Positions 7,732 through 14,419 of a stretch of DNA of 15,974 nucleotides are shown here, one piece after another (positions within the stretch are counted from its first letter, which is position 1; each line of letters starts with the position of its first letter). Source of the stretch: Acholeplasmataceae bacterium (GTDB taxonomy: Bacteria; Bacillota; Negativicutes; Acidaminococcales; Acidaminococcaceae); the NCBI GenBank assembly GCA_012719555.1, contig JAAYAE010000175.1, forward strand, positions 1-15,974. The letters run 5' to 3'. Made by a program: the position numbers and the translations under genes. Below the pieces are notes generated by a model. The model had not been told where the DNA came from. It saw only the letters and a program-made list of their open reading frames with translations, and ran no database searches.

Positions 7732-8837
7732 TGCAGCGCACCACCTGTTCGTACTTTCTGACCTTCATGCAGCTTGTGTACTCCTGCTGTTGCAATAACC
7801 TCTCCCTCATGCAGTCCACTGGAAACAACAACTGTGGAATTATCGCCAAATTTTGCTATCTTTACAGGACGCAATGTTGCCTTACCGTCGGCAATCAACC
7901 ATACACAAGCGCCCTGATCCGTTTGATAAACAGCATTCAAAGGAATTCTTATTTCATTAATAGCCTTGGCATCACTGATTGTTACATTTGCCGTCATGCC
8001 TAACTTGATTTCCGGAGAAATATTCAGAATACTGATGCGAGCCTTATAGGTACGCGTAACCGAGTCAGCCATGGGTGATATTTCTCTGACCGAACCCGCC
8101 AGCTTCAAAGAAGGCAGTGCCCAAAAAGAAATTTCAATTTGCTTAGCATTGCGCAAGTTTTCGATTTGACTCTCCGGAATACTTATCTCTATCTCTCGAT
8201 CTCCCTTCTGTACAAGAACGGCAACAACCTGCCCCGCACTTACAACTTGTCCGACTTCAGCACTCAAAGCAGTAATTACGCCCGGCTTATCCGCCTTGAG
8301 CAAGCTATAATCTAACTGATTCATGCCTTGTGCATATTGCGCCGAAGCGACCAGGGCCGAACCCTCAGCCACTTGAGAGGCATTGACATATTGGTCATAT
8401 TGCATTTTGCTTATAGCACCCTGCTCATACAGTTTGCCATATCTTTCCAGGTTAGCCGACGCTAGCTTTAACTGTGACTGGGCCGAATAAACTTGGGCAG
8501 AATTAACATTAACTCCCTGCTGAATGTCCTTTGCGTCAACTTGCATCAAAACATCCCCAGGATTTACTTCACTGCCTAAGTTGACGTATCTATTGATTAT
8601 TTTCCCGCCAACCTGAAAAGCTAATTGTGACTCATAACGACCCCTGACTTCTCCCGAATAATTAAATTTAGCATTGTCACTCTCTTCTCCCACCACGATT
8701 GTTCTAACTAGCGGGATATCTTCAGAAACAGTTTTATGATTGAAAAAAGCATGCACCAAAAATACCGTAAGTATCGCAAGACACCCAACTCCTAAAGTAA
8801 TATATATGTTAATTCTATTTTTGAAAAATTCATGCAT
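7728..8837 (-). CDS. RND periplasmic adaptor (membrane fusion protein)
   Basis: HlyD/AcrA-type adaptor that joins the RND pump to an outer-membrane channel. The product has 369 residues. Residues 11-31 form an N-terminal hydrophobic anchor; Cys19 lies inside it but without a proper lipobox (Gly, not Leu, at -3), so I read this as a transmembrane anchor and not a lipoprotein. The two halves of a barrel-sandwich hybrid domain are visible at about 73-101 (QVGGKIINRYVNLGSEV) and 180-208 (PGVITALSAEVGQVVSAG), split by a short helical hairpin (about 105-175). Beta-barrel and membrane-proximal domains follow to residue 369. The ATG at 8837 has GGGAGG 7 nt upstream. It lies 80 bp downstream of tetR with an operator-like palindrome between, and overlaps the pump gene by 4 bp. 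Confidence 0.93.
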   Translation of the reverse strand: MHEFFKNRINIYITLGVGCLAILTVFLVHAFFNHKTVSEDIPLVRTIVVGEESDNAKFNYSGEVRGRYESQLAFQVGGKIINRYVNLGSEVNPGDVLMQVDAKDIQQGVNVNSAQVYSAQSQLKLASANLERYGKLYEQGAISKMQYDQYVNASQVAEGSALVASAQYAQGMNQLDYSLLKADKPGVITALSAEVGQVVSAGQVVAVLVQKGDREIEISIPESQIENLRNAKQIEISFWALPSLKLAGSVREISPMADSVTRTYKARISILNISPEIKLGMTANVTISDAKAINEIRIPLNAVYQTDQGACVWLIADGKATLRPVKIAKFGDNSTVVVSSGLHEGEVIATAGVHKLHEGQKVRTGGALQ

Positions 8838-8860
8838 CGTTTATCCTCCCAAAGCATTTT

Positions 8861-8876
8861 TGACTGACATCAGTCA
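8861..8876. promoter_or_regulatory. Operator-like palindrome upstream of the efflux genes
   Basis: TGACTGACATCAGTCA is a perfect palindrome with 7-bp arms (TGACTGA / TCAGTCA) and a 2-bp centre. It lies 24 bp upstream of the adaptor ATG. The same sequence with one changed base occurs in the tetR promoter (9554-9569). Size and symmetry fit a TetR-family dimer. I found no clear -35/-10 pair beside it, so the adaptor promoter is unassigned. Confidence 0.72.
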
Positions 8877-8917
8877 TTTAAAATCAAAAAAAACTCTACT
8901 TAACATTTAGCAACAAA

Positions 8918-9532
8918 CTAAATAAGCAGCCGCAATTCGTAATCTTTAATTCCTATAGCACCGCCAATCATTTTACTAACAATAACTAACTGCTGTCTTA
9001 ATTCCTCATCAGTTTTCCTTTGATAAAGAGCATGTGTGAAACATTGCAGCACGGCAGTAATAAATTCAAGCGTTTCGTCGATATAATCTGCGCTAAACTC
9101 TCCTTTCCGGTTTCCTTCCTCAATTATTTTCTTTGTGAATGGTAAAAACATATTACCACCCTGCCTAATAATTTTTTCTGTGATTTGCAAGTGCTTATTG
9201 TAATACAAGAAGTCAAAAACCCATCCATCACCATTACGAAGATTTTCAAAAATCGTATAGAACATTTTTTCAAATTTTTGTACCGCAGTCATTTCTGATT
9301 TCTCTATGCCTTCCAATTTAATATATATTTTGGAAACATGCCTTTGCACTAAAGCCTCAAGAACAGCGTCTTTCGAAGTAAAATAATTATAAAATGTTCC
9401 TTGTGCTACACCTATAGCTTTGACAATATCACTGACAGATGTTTCATCATAGCCTACCGAATAAAATAATTTCTCCGCCGCATCAATAATCTCATTTCTT
9501 CTGACCACAGGGTCCTTAGTAATTCTTGCCAT
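8918..9532 (-). CDS. TetR/AcrR-family transcriptional repressor of the efflux cassette
   Basis: DNA-binding one-component regulator. The product is 204 residues, typical of TetR proteins. The N-terminal helix-turn-helix is clear (about residues 30-52: TSVSDIVKAIGVAQGTFYNYF followed by the conserved SKDAVLEAL). The helical C-terminal half should bind the inducer and dimerise; its ligand cannot be told from sequence. The ATG at 9532 is preceded by a modest GAAG-type SD. It is the first gene of tetR-adaptor-pump, all in one direction. A near-consensus promoter with an overlapping palindrome precedes it, and a matching palindrome precedes the adaptor gene, so the likely scheme is self-repression plus repression of the pump, relieved by a pump substrate. 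That scheme is inferred. Confidence 0.92.
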   Translation of the reverse strand: MARITKDPVVRRNEIIDAAEKLFYSVGYDETSVSDIVKAIGVAQGTFYNYFTSKDAVLEALVQRHVSKIYIKLEGIEKSEMTAVQKFEKMFYTIFENLRNGDGWVFDFLYYNKHLQITEKIIRQGGNMFLPFTKKIIEEGNRKGEFSADYIDETLEFITAVLQCFTHALYQRKTDEELRQQLVIVSKMIGGAIGIKDYELRLLI

Positions 9533-9553
9533 ATAATCACTTCTTTCCTATAA

Positions 9554-9569
9554 TGACTGACATCATTCA
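9554..9569. promoter_or_regulatory. Operator-like palindrome at the tetR transcription start
   Basis: TGACTGACATCATTCA differs from the 8861-8876 palindrome by one base, giving one mismatch between arms; the outer A9553/T9570 extend the symmetry. It starts 2 bp past the -10 box, over the expected transcription start, the usual place for self-repression. Confidence 0.72.
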
Positions 9570-9570
9570 T

Positions 9571-9599
9571 ATTATATTTATAATATTTTTTTTTGTCAA
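9571..9599 (-). promoter_or_regulatory. Consensus sigma-A promoter of tetR
   Basis: On the minus strand the -35 is TTGACA (9599-9594), the spacer is 17 nt and AT-rich, and the -10 is TATAAT (9576-9571). Both boxes match consensus fully. A promoter this strong in front of a repressor suits tight self-repression through the overlapping palindrome. Confidence 0.9.
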
Positions 9600-9604
9600 C
9601 ACCG

Positions 9605-9641
9605 AAATATAAAAGCAGTGAGGCTAACTACACCTCACTGC
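9605..9641 (-). terminator. Rho-independent terminator after the S55-domain gene
   Basis: A perfect 9-bp stem (GCAGTGAGG at 9615-9623 with CCTCACTGC at 9633-9641) encloses a 9-nt loop and is followed on the minus strand by TTTTATATTT. It lies 28 bp past the stop of the S55 gene and separates that unit from tetR. Confidence 0.88.
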
Positions 9642-9668
9642 AAATACTTAGCAATATTAAATTAATTA

Positions 9669-11369
9669 TTACTTTATTCCCACCGGCACCGTCAATTCTA
9701 CCTCACCATTCGCAATGAAATCCAACGGGTATTTTTGTTTATACTTACTGCCCTTGATTATTGTACGAAACCCAGTAAGAGCAGGATTTGGGACACCAGA
9801 ATTGGCGGGCTTTTCGCCGGCGTTCTTCTTTATGTTAGGCAAAATATCCACAATTATTTCATTGTTGCGGTCAGCCTCGTTAAAGTCCTGTAAAAACTCT
9901 TTAAACTGTAATTTTTTTTCTTCATTCGGGGCGACTGTCCCCTCTTCTTTCTGTTTTTTTATAAGCTTAGTTAGCCAAACATAGGCATTACCACTGCGAA
10001 TAATAATATTCATAGGCCCCGTCTTTTGATTCTCAGGAACTTTAAATTCTATTTGCTTAGTGAAATTTGCAGCTCTATAAGGTTTAAATTCAATTGTTAA
10101 GGGAACAATATCTCCGGGTTTAAATCTTTTGTTAGGCATTTTTGCACTAACTATTTCCGCAACTTCAAAACCCGATGTTATTTCTACATTAACATTAACA
10201 TCAAAAATAGTCACTTTTTCAAATTTATTTCTCATCAACATGTCACAAGCGAAAGCCAATTCGCCGTTAGTCGCCTTGGCAACGTCTGCATTATTGAAAA
10301 ACATATTCTCTCTTTTAAGATTAATCTGTCCTTCATCTTCACCACGAGCAGTGATATTAAAACTAATACGGGAAGTTCCTCCCCCTCTTCTGTCAAAAGC
10401 TTGATTAACCGTATTGTAACAGACACCATCAATTAACGTAGGTACTAAATCTTCATCCGTAATTAGTTGTACACTAGCAGTTCGATGTAAACCACGATCC
10501 TTGTCTGTAACAGAAACAAACATAGGTATAACTTTTGGGTTCTCATTAATAATTCCCGCAATTCCTGTTGCCCTATCTTGTGAAATTCTTCCCTTTAAAT
10601 TGCCCAGTGCACCTACTTTAAAAGACGACTCCATGTTTGGAATAGAAGCAAAAATCCAAGCATTAGTCATAAAATAGTCAGCAGAACCTCTTTGTAAAAA
10701 TGGATGACCAAATGCTAGAATACGCCCTGTGTCATCATCTTTCCACGTTACCGTACCAATGGCACCGATTGATAAATACCCTCTCACAAGCTCTACCCCA
10801 ATAGAACTACCCGGTTCCAAAGGCACATTACTTAGGTCTTGATTTCCCGTAGGCACTGCATATGTTTTTAACCCTAATGGTAACAATTTGTCGCTTAAAT
10901 ATTGTACTCCGTCATCTGTAAAACCACTAACCATTAAAGGCGTGTTTTTAGGTAAAAATACCGACGGTCTAGGTTCATAATTTTCAAACATTTTAAGCAT
11001 CTCTTCAATTGGAGTTAAAAAACAGTAATTGGGATCGGAAAAGGCCTTACCGTATGCTACGGCGCCAGCCAAACGCCCATCAATATATACTGGGCTGCCA
11101 CTCATCCCTTGAGCAATACCACCTGATTTTTCAATAAGAGGTCCCGATGCTTTAATCAAAATATTATGCCCAGCCACATCAGATCCCGTTACTCCTAAAA
11201 TTTCAACATCGAATGTTTCTATATTTACACCCTTAATAACCGTTTTAGCATAACCTCGCATGCCAGGGTGTAATTCATCAACAGAAATAGTAGGTATATT
11301 AGCAGCAACAGCTATCCCATTTATACATAAAATTAAAATAAATGCCAACAAAAATTTGCAGTGTTTCAT
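9669..11369 (-). CDS. Exported SpoIVB-type S55 peptidase-domain protein
   Basis: Probable secreted or periplasmic serine-peptidase-like protein of the SpoIVB S55 family, 566 residues. Residues 1-23 look like a signal peptide (AVA-AN). The Ser motif GMSGSP (88-93; Ser90 the likely nucleophile) lies in GGIAQGMSGSPVYIDGRLAG, and a candidate catalytic His222 lies in LAFGHPF (219-224). In SpoIVB the His comes first and the Ser last; here the order is reversed. No PDZ domain is evident before the S55 part. The last 250 residues or so are beta-rich and unassigned, with a charged Lys/Glu stretch near 470-510. The ATG at 11369 has AAGGGGTGA upstream. The nearest promoter is that of the small gene upstream, with a hairpin between. 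Substrate unknown; a sporulation role cannot be assumed. Confidence 0.85.
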   Translation of the reverse strand: MKHCKFLLAFILILCINGIAVAANIPTISVDELHPGMRGYAKTVIKGVNIETFDVEILGVTGSDVAGHNILIKASGPLIEKSGGIAQGMSGSPVYIDGRLAGAVAYGKAFSDPNYCFLTPIEEMLKMFENYEPRPSVFLPKNTPLMVSGFTDDGVQYLSDKLLPLGLKTYAVPTGNQDLSNVPLEPGSSIGVELVRGYLSIGAIGTVTWKDDDTGRILAFGHPFLQRGSADYFMTNAWIFASIPNMESSFKVGALGNLKGRISQDRATGIAGIINENPKVIPMFVSVTDKDRGLHRTASVQLITDEDLVPTLIDGVCYNTVNQAFDRRGGGTSRISFNITARGEDEGQINLKRENMFFNNADVAKATNGELAFACDMLMRNKFEKVTIFDVNVNVEITSGFEVAEIVSAKMPNKRFKPGDIVPLTIEFKPYRAANFTKQIEFKVPENQKTGPMNIIIRSGNAYVWLTKLIKKQKEEGTVAPNEEKKLQFKEFLQDFNEADRNNEIIVDILPNIKKNAGEKPANSGVPNPALTGFRTIIKGSKYKQKYPLDFIANGEVELTVPVGIK

Positions 11370-11391
11370 AACTCACCCCTTATTATACTAT

Positions 11392-11422
11392 AAAACCGGC
11401 GTGCCTAAGCTACGCCGGTTTT
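11392..11422 (-). terminator. GC-rich hairpin between the small gene and the S55 gene
   Basis: An 11-bp perfect stem (AAAACCGGCGT at 11392-11402 with ACGCCGGTTTT at 11412-11422) has a 9-nt loop. On the minus strand only TTTT then ATAG follow, and the SD of the S55 gene begins 11 nt later. It is probably a partial terminator that sets lower expression of the S55 gene, or an RNA-processing hairpin. Confidence 0.65.
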
Positions 11423-11436
11423 GTAATTGTTTACCT

Positions 11437-11748
11437 TCAAGGCTGAACATTTGCTACAACTTGCCCTGCCACAATACTACTTCCCGGTGACACAGACACT
11501 GAGACAACTTTACCACTGCAATTAGCCCTAGCTGCTGCTGCTGTCCCCGCAATAGTCTTGACCTTTACTAATACCTGTCCCTCAGAAACCATTGTTCCTG
11601 GAACGACCAAGCCTTCTGCCACCACTGTCCCTGCTAAACTGCTGGTCTGCGCTATGGCTCCGGCAGCAAAAGCAAAACTTGCAAAAGCTAGAATCATTAC
11701 CAAACTTATAACAAATATATTCTTTACACTAAAAAATTTTTTGCGCAC
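11437..11748 (-). CDS. Small exported biotinyl/lipoyl-like domain protein
   Basis: Short secreted protein (103 residues) of unknown role. Residues 1-28 form a clear signal peptide (basic MRKK, hydrophobic core, AFA-A). The remaining 75 residues show two half-motifs of a biotinyl/lipoyl-like barrel-sandwich fold: EGLVVPGTMVSEGQVLVKV (45-63) and SGKVVSVSVSPGSSIVAGQ (78-96). The EAMKM-type lysine between them is absent (TIAGTAAAARANC), so it should not carry biotin or lipoate; the fold resembles that of HlyD-type adaptors without their hairpin and barrel. I chose GTG at 11748, with GGAGG 8 nt upstream, over an in-frame extension to 11820 that would overlap the promoter and spoil the signal peptide. 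It has its own strong promoter; the S55 gene lies 67 bp downstream. Confidence 0.75.
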   Translation of the reverse strand: MRKKFFSVKNIFVISLVMILAFASFAFAAGAIAQTSSLAGTVVAEGLVVPGTMVSEGQVLVKVKTIAGTAAAARANCSGKVVSVSVSPGSSIVAGQVVANVQP

Positions 11749-11791
11749 AATAATCCCCTCCACTCCCAAATAAAACTCTTGTCCTACTATG

Positions 11792-11820
11792 ATTATAATA
11801 CTATATCTGCATCTTGACAA
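11792..11820 (-). promoter_or_regulatory. Strong promoter of the small biotinyl-like gene
   Basis: The -35 is TTGTCA (11820-11815), the spacer is 17 nt and the -10 is TATAAT (11797-11792), on the minus strand, directly after the stop of the NAGPA gene. It should drive the small gene and, by read-through, the S55 gene. Confidence 0.85.
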
Positions 11821-11826
11821 GTTACG

Positions 11827-13224
11827 CTATCTACCGAAGATACCTAATCCAACACGTATGGGTCTTTCATCGCCATCAGAAGGCGCATTAACCACATCTC
11901 CGTTAACAACCATTTCGCTAGATCCTCCACCATCGAAATTCATAGCTCGATCTACCTTTAACCTTATCATATAGCGAGCCAATTCATCAAGACTCATTCC
12001 ACTACTTGAAGAAGATCTACCATCTACTACTAAAATAACGATGGTCCCATCTGCTCTTATGCCAATTGCTGTACGAGGTGAACGGCCCACAGAAATATCA
12101 TCAGCAATTTCTTCTGAGGCAGTTTGCACACTTTGTACTCCATTGTCAACTAACAAAGGGCCTACACCCAAGACATGTTTAGCATAGTCAGCCTCAGTAC
12201 GCCCAAAGCTTTGCTGTATTTTCACCTTGGCCCCCAACTTCAAGCCTTGGAGAAACATGGCAGAAGTACCGTTACCGGAAAGCACTACTGTATTGGGCCG
12301 CAACGCAAGATTACCTGTCTTGGAAATTTCTGTTACTCTATTATTCACTATTCGTGCTTCAATACCATAAATATTAGTATCCGTACTAGAACCATAGGCA
12401 TCGTTATAATAAATTAAATCATTTGCAAGTCTCATTCTATTTAGTCCCGTAATCGGAGCACTGATACCATCACTGCGTATAACTTTGCCGGAATAACTGG
12501 TATTTGTGATAATTTGCGCTCTATCGTTATTATCAATAATAAGTGCCGTTCTGGGTGTATCTTCTGCAGATACCCATTTTTTATCTATCATTAAGTTGCC
12601 TACTACCCACACATCAGAATCAAAATAAGACGCATTAATAGCAGCGATGGCTCCTGCATTACTAGCCATTTGTGATAAAACGCCCTTTTGAATATAATTT
12701 TCCTGTCCCAAAAGTGGTTTTAAAGTATAGCCGCTATTTGGGGATATTTCTAAAATATAAACTTCTTCAGGTAAAGAATCTACATATTCACGCAAATAAG
12801 TATAAGTTAGACCATCAGCAATCTTAGTGACCTTTTTATCATAGTTAATTTTCTTTAAATCTAGTACAAACCTATTAGGGCTCTTTAACGAAAAAATACT
12901 ATATTTGGGTACTGATTTATAAAAAGTCACCACCAACCGGCTCTGATTATTAAAACGTTCTAATATTACACTTTTCACTAGATTATCTTTTAGTTGAAGT
13001 TTTTCGCTTCTTTTAACTTTACCATCAAAAGTTATAATCAGCTGCTTGTCCGCTACCGTTTCAGAATACTTAGGCATTTTGTCGAAATTCAGGACCAAAC
13101 GTGTCCTATCGGCATCTACACCTGAGCGCAAATTCCCTAATACAGTTGCCATCGCTACTTGTAATGGCAACAAAACTAAGCAAATTAAAACTATCAGTAT
13201 CTTATATAATAAGCTTTTTTTCAT
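11827..13224 (-). CDS. AMIN-domain phosphodiester glycosidase (NAGPA-like), exported
   Basis: Predicted extracytoplasmic enzyme of 465 residues. Residues 1-26 are a signal peptide (AMA cleavage). About 28-125 resemble an AMIN domain (alternating strands with LVLNFD, LIITFD, RFVLDL), a module that usually targets proteins to peptidoglycan. About 185-465 form a NAGPA-type phosphodiester glycosidase domain with its signatures AAINASYFD (194-202), RSPRTAIG (381-388), VVDGRSSSSSGMSLDELA (399-416) and NFDGGGSSEM (429-438). Known members hydrolyse sugar-1-phosphodiesters; a phosphate-linked surface glycan is a reasonable guess as substrate but cannot be read from sequence. The ATG at 13224 has AGGAAGG 7 nt upstream. 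It follows mreB after 142 bp containing two hairpins. I could not assign a clear promoter. Confidence 0.88.
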   Translation of the reverse strand: MKKSLLYKILIVLICLVLLPLQVAMATVLGNLRSGVDADRTRLVLNFDKMPKYSETVADKQLIITFDGKVKRSEKLQLKDNLVKSVILERFNNQSRLVVTFYKSVPKYSIFSLKSPNRFVLDLKKINYDKKVTKIADGLTYTYLREYVDSLPEEVYILEISPNSGYTLKPLLGQENYIQKGVLSQMASNAGAIAAINASYFDSDVWVVGNLMIDKKWVSAEDTPRTALIIDNNDRAQIITNTSYSGKVIRSDGISAPITGLNRMRLANDLIYYNDAYGSSTDTNIYGIEARIVNNRVTEISKTGNLALRPNTVVLSGNGTSAMFLQGLKLGAKVKIQQSFGRTEADYAKHVLGVGPLLVDNGVQSVQTASEEIADDISVGRSPRTAIGIRADGTIVILVVDGRSSSSSGMSLDELARYMIRLKVDRAMNFDGGGSSEMVVNGDVVNAPSDGDERPIRVGLGIFGR

Positions 13225-13291
13225 ACTATAACCTTCCTAATTAGTTATCATTAAACAACCATACCCATTCTTAAAGCTGCTATACACGAAA

Positions 13292-13349
13292 GCATTTTAA
13301 ATAAATAGGGACGACCTGATGGTCGGCCCTAGATTTGCGGATTATCCGC
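13292..13349 (-). terminator. Tandem hairpins after mreB, probable terminator
   Basis: First on the minus strand is a short hairpin with 6-nt arms GCGGAT/ATCCGC (13337-13349, single-base centre). Then comes a 10-bp stem with one mismatch (13307-13316 with 13321-13330, 4-nt loop), followed by ATTTATTTAAAAT. The T-rich tail is interrupted, so termination may be partial and some transcripts may enter the NAGPA gene. Confidence 0.65.
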
Positions 13350-13366
13350 CTTATTTATATTAAAAA

Positions 13367-14419
13367 TTAACGTTTGCGATTTTCCATAAAAACGGAATCT
13401 TTTAATACGCCTAAATTAGCCAATGCTTTTCCTGTTCCAAGTGCTACGCACTCCAGTGGATTGTCGGCAACAATGGTTGTAATTCTAGTTTCTTCCTGTA
13501 CCAGTTCTGCCAATCCATCAAGTAAAGCGCCTCCACCTGTTAAAACAATACCTTGCTCAACAATGTCAGACGCCAACTCAGGCGGAGTTTTTTCCAATAC
13601 AGATCTTATACACGCTATAAGCATGCTAATTGGCTCGATCATAGCTCTATAAGTCTCGTCTGAAGTTATTCTAATAGTTGTAGGAAGGCCTGTAATTAAA
13701 TCCCTGCCACGGACAGTTACTTCGGCCTTTCGTCCATGCTTACTAACTGTAGCCACACCTAGCTTAATATCTTCAGCAGTTCTTTCACCAATTAAAACAT
13801 TGTGTTCTTTTTTTACAAAACGCACAATAGCCTCATCAAATTTGTCTCCGCCGACACGCAAAGACTCAGCTACAACAATACCACCTAAGCAAATAACAGC
13901 TACGTCGGTAGTACCACCACCAATATCCACCACCATACAGCCACGAGATTCTCCCACATCCAACCCCGCTCCCATAGCTGCTGCCATTGGTTCTTCTATT
14001 AAGTAAGTTTTTGCTGCTCCTGATTGCATTGTAGCTTCTAAAACAGCCCTTTTCTCTACCGTAGTTACTCCTGAGGGTATACAAATCATAACTCTAGGCT
14101 TAAAAAACATACTTTTTCCTGCTACTTTTTGTAAAACATTCTCTAGCATTATCTGTGTAATATCATAATCGGCAATAACCCCTTCACGCAAGGGGCGAAT
14201 AGCAACTATATTTTCCGGAGTTCTTCCTAACATATACTTAGCTGCACGGCCAATAGCAACAACCTTGCCGGTTTCTCTGTCAGTCGCAACTACCGATGGC
14301 TCTTTTAAAACAATGCCCTTCCCTTTAAGAAACACCAAAATATTAGCCGTACCAAGGTCAACGCCAATATCTACACTATTAAAAAATCTATTAAATCCTT
14401 TATTATTTAAAATGTTCAT
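13367..14419 (-). CDS. MreB/Mbl-family actin-like cell-shape protein
   Basis: Cytoplasmic bacterial actin that polymerises on the inner membrane and guides lateral wall synthesis. Its 350 residues are family-length. Actin-fold nucleotide motifs are intact: phosphate-1 DIGVDLGTAN (17-26), catalytic Glu in IEEP (141-144), phosphate-2 DIGGGTTD (165-172), and the adenosine motif TGGGALLDG (294-302). The first 15 or so residues are a short extension that could be a membrane-binding amphipathic helix. The ATG directly follows the murA stop (TAAATG), with GAGAGG upstream inside murA, so translation is coupled. The position after murA and the absence of mreC/mreD resemble the Bacillus murAA...mbl neighbourhood, so this may be the Mbl-like paralogue. 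I therefore leave the exact symbol open. Confidence 0.93.
   Translation of the reverse strand: MNILNNKGFNRFFNSVDIGVDLGTANILVFLKGKGIVLKEPSVVATDRETGKVVAIGRAAKYMLGRTPENIVAIRPLREGVIADYDITQIMLENVLQKVAGKSMFFKPRVMICIPSGVTTVEKRAVLEATMQSGAAKTYLIEEPMAAAMGAGLDVGESRGCMVVDIGGGTTDVAVICLGGIVVAESLRVGGDKFDEAIVRFVKKEHNVLIGERTAEDIKLGVATVSKHGRKAEVTVRGRDLITGLPTTIRITSDETYRAMIEPISMLIACIRSVLEKTPPELASDIVEQGIVLTGGGALLDGLAELVQEETRITTIVADNPLECVALGTGKALANLGVLKDSVFMENRKR

Noticed and set aside
8780..8837. Lipoprotein signal in the adaptor (Cys19)
   Set aside because: The residues before the Cys (LGVG) lack the Leu/Val at -3 of a lipobox, and the hydrophobic run continues past the Cys, so a membrane anchor is more likely.
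11382..11387. TATAAT on the minus strand just before the S55 gene
   Set aside because: A start from this box would fall inside the SD at about 11374-11380, and the -35 position would be inside the hairpin; it is not a workable promoter.
13866..14084. 72-codon minus-strand frame rich in Gly, Tyr and Trp within mreB
   Set aside because: It is an out-of-frame reading of the Gly-rich MreB phosphate-2 region; mreB is intact and explains the sequence.
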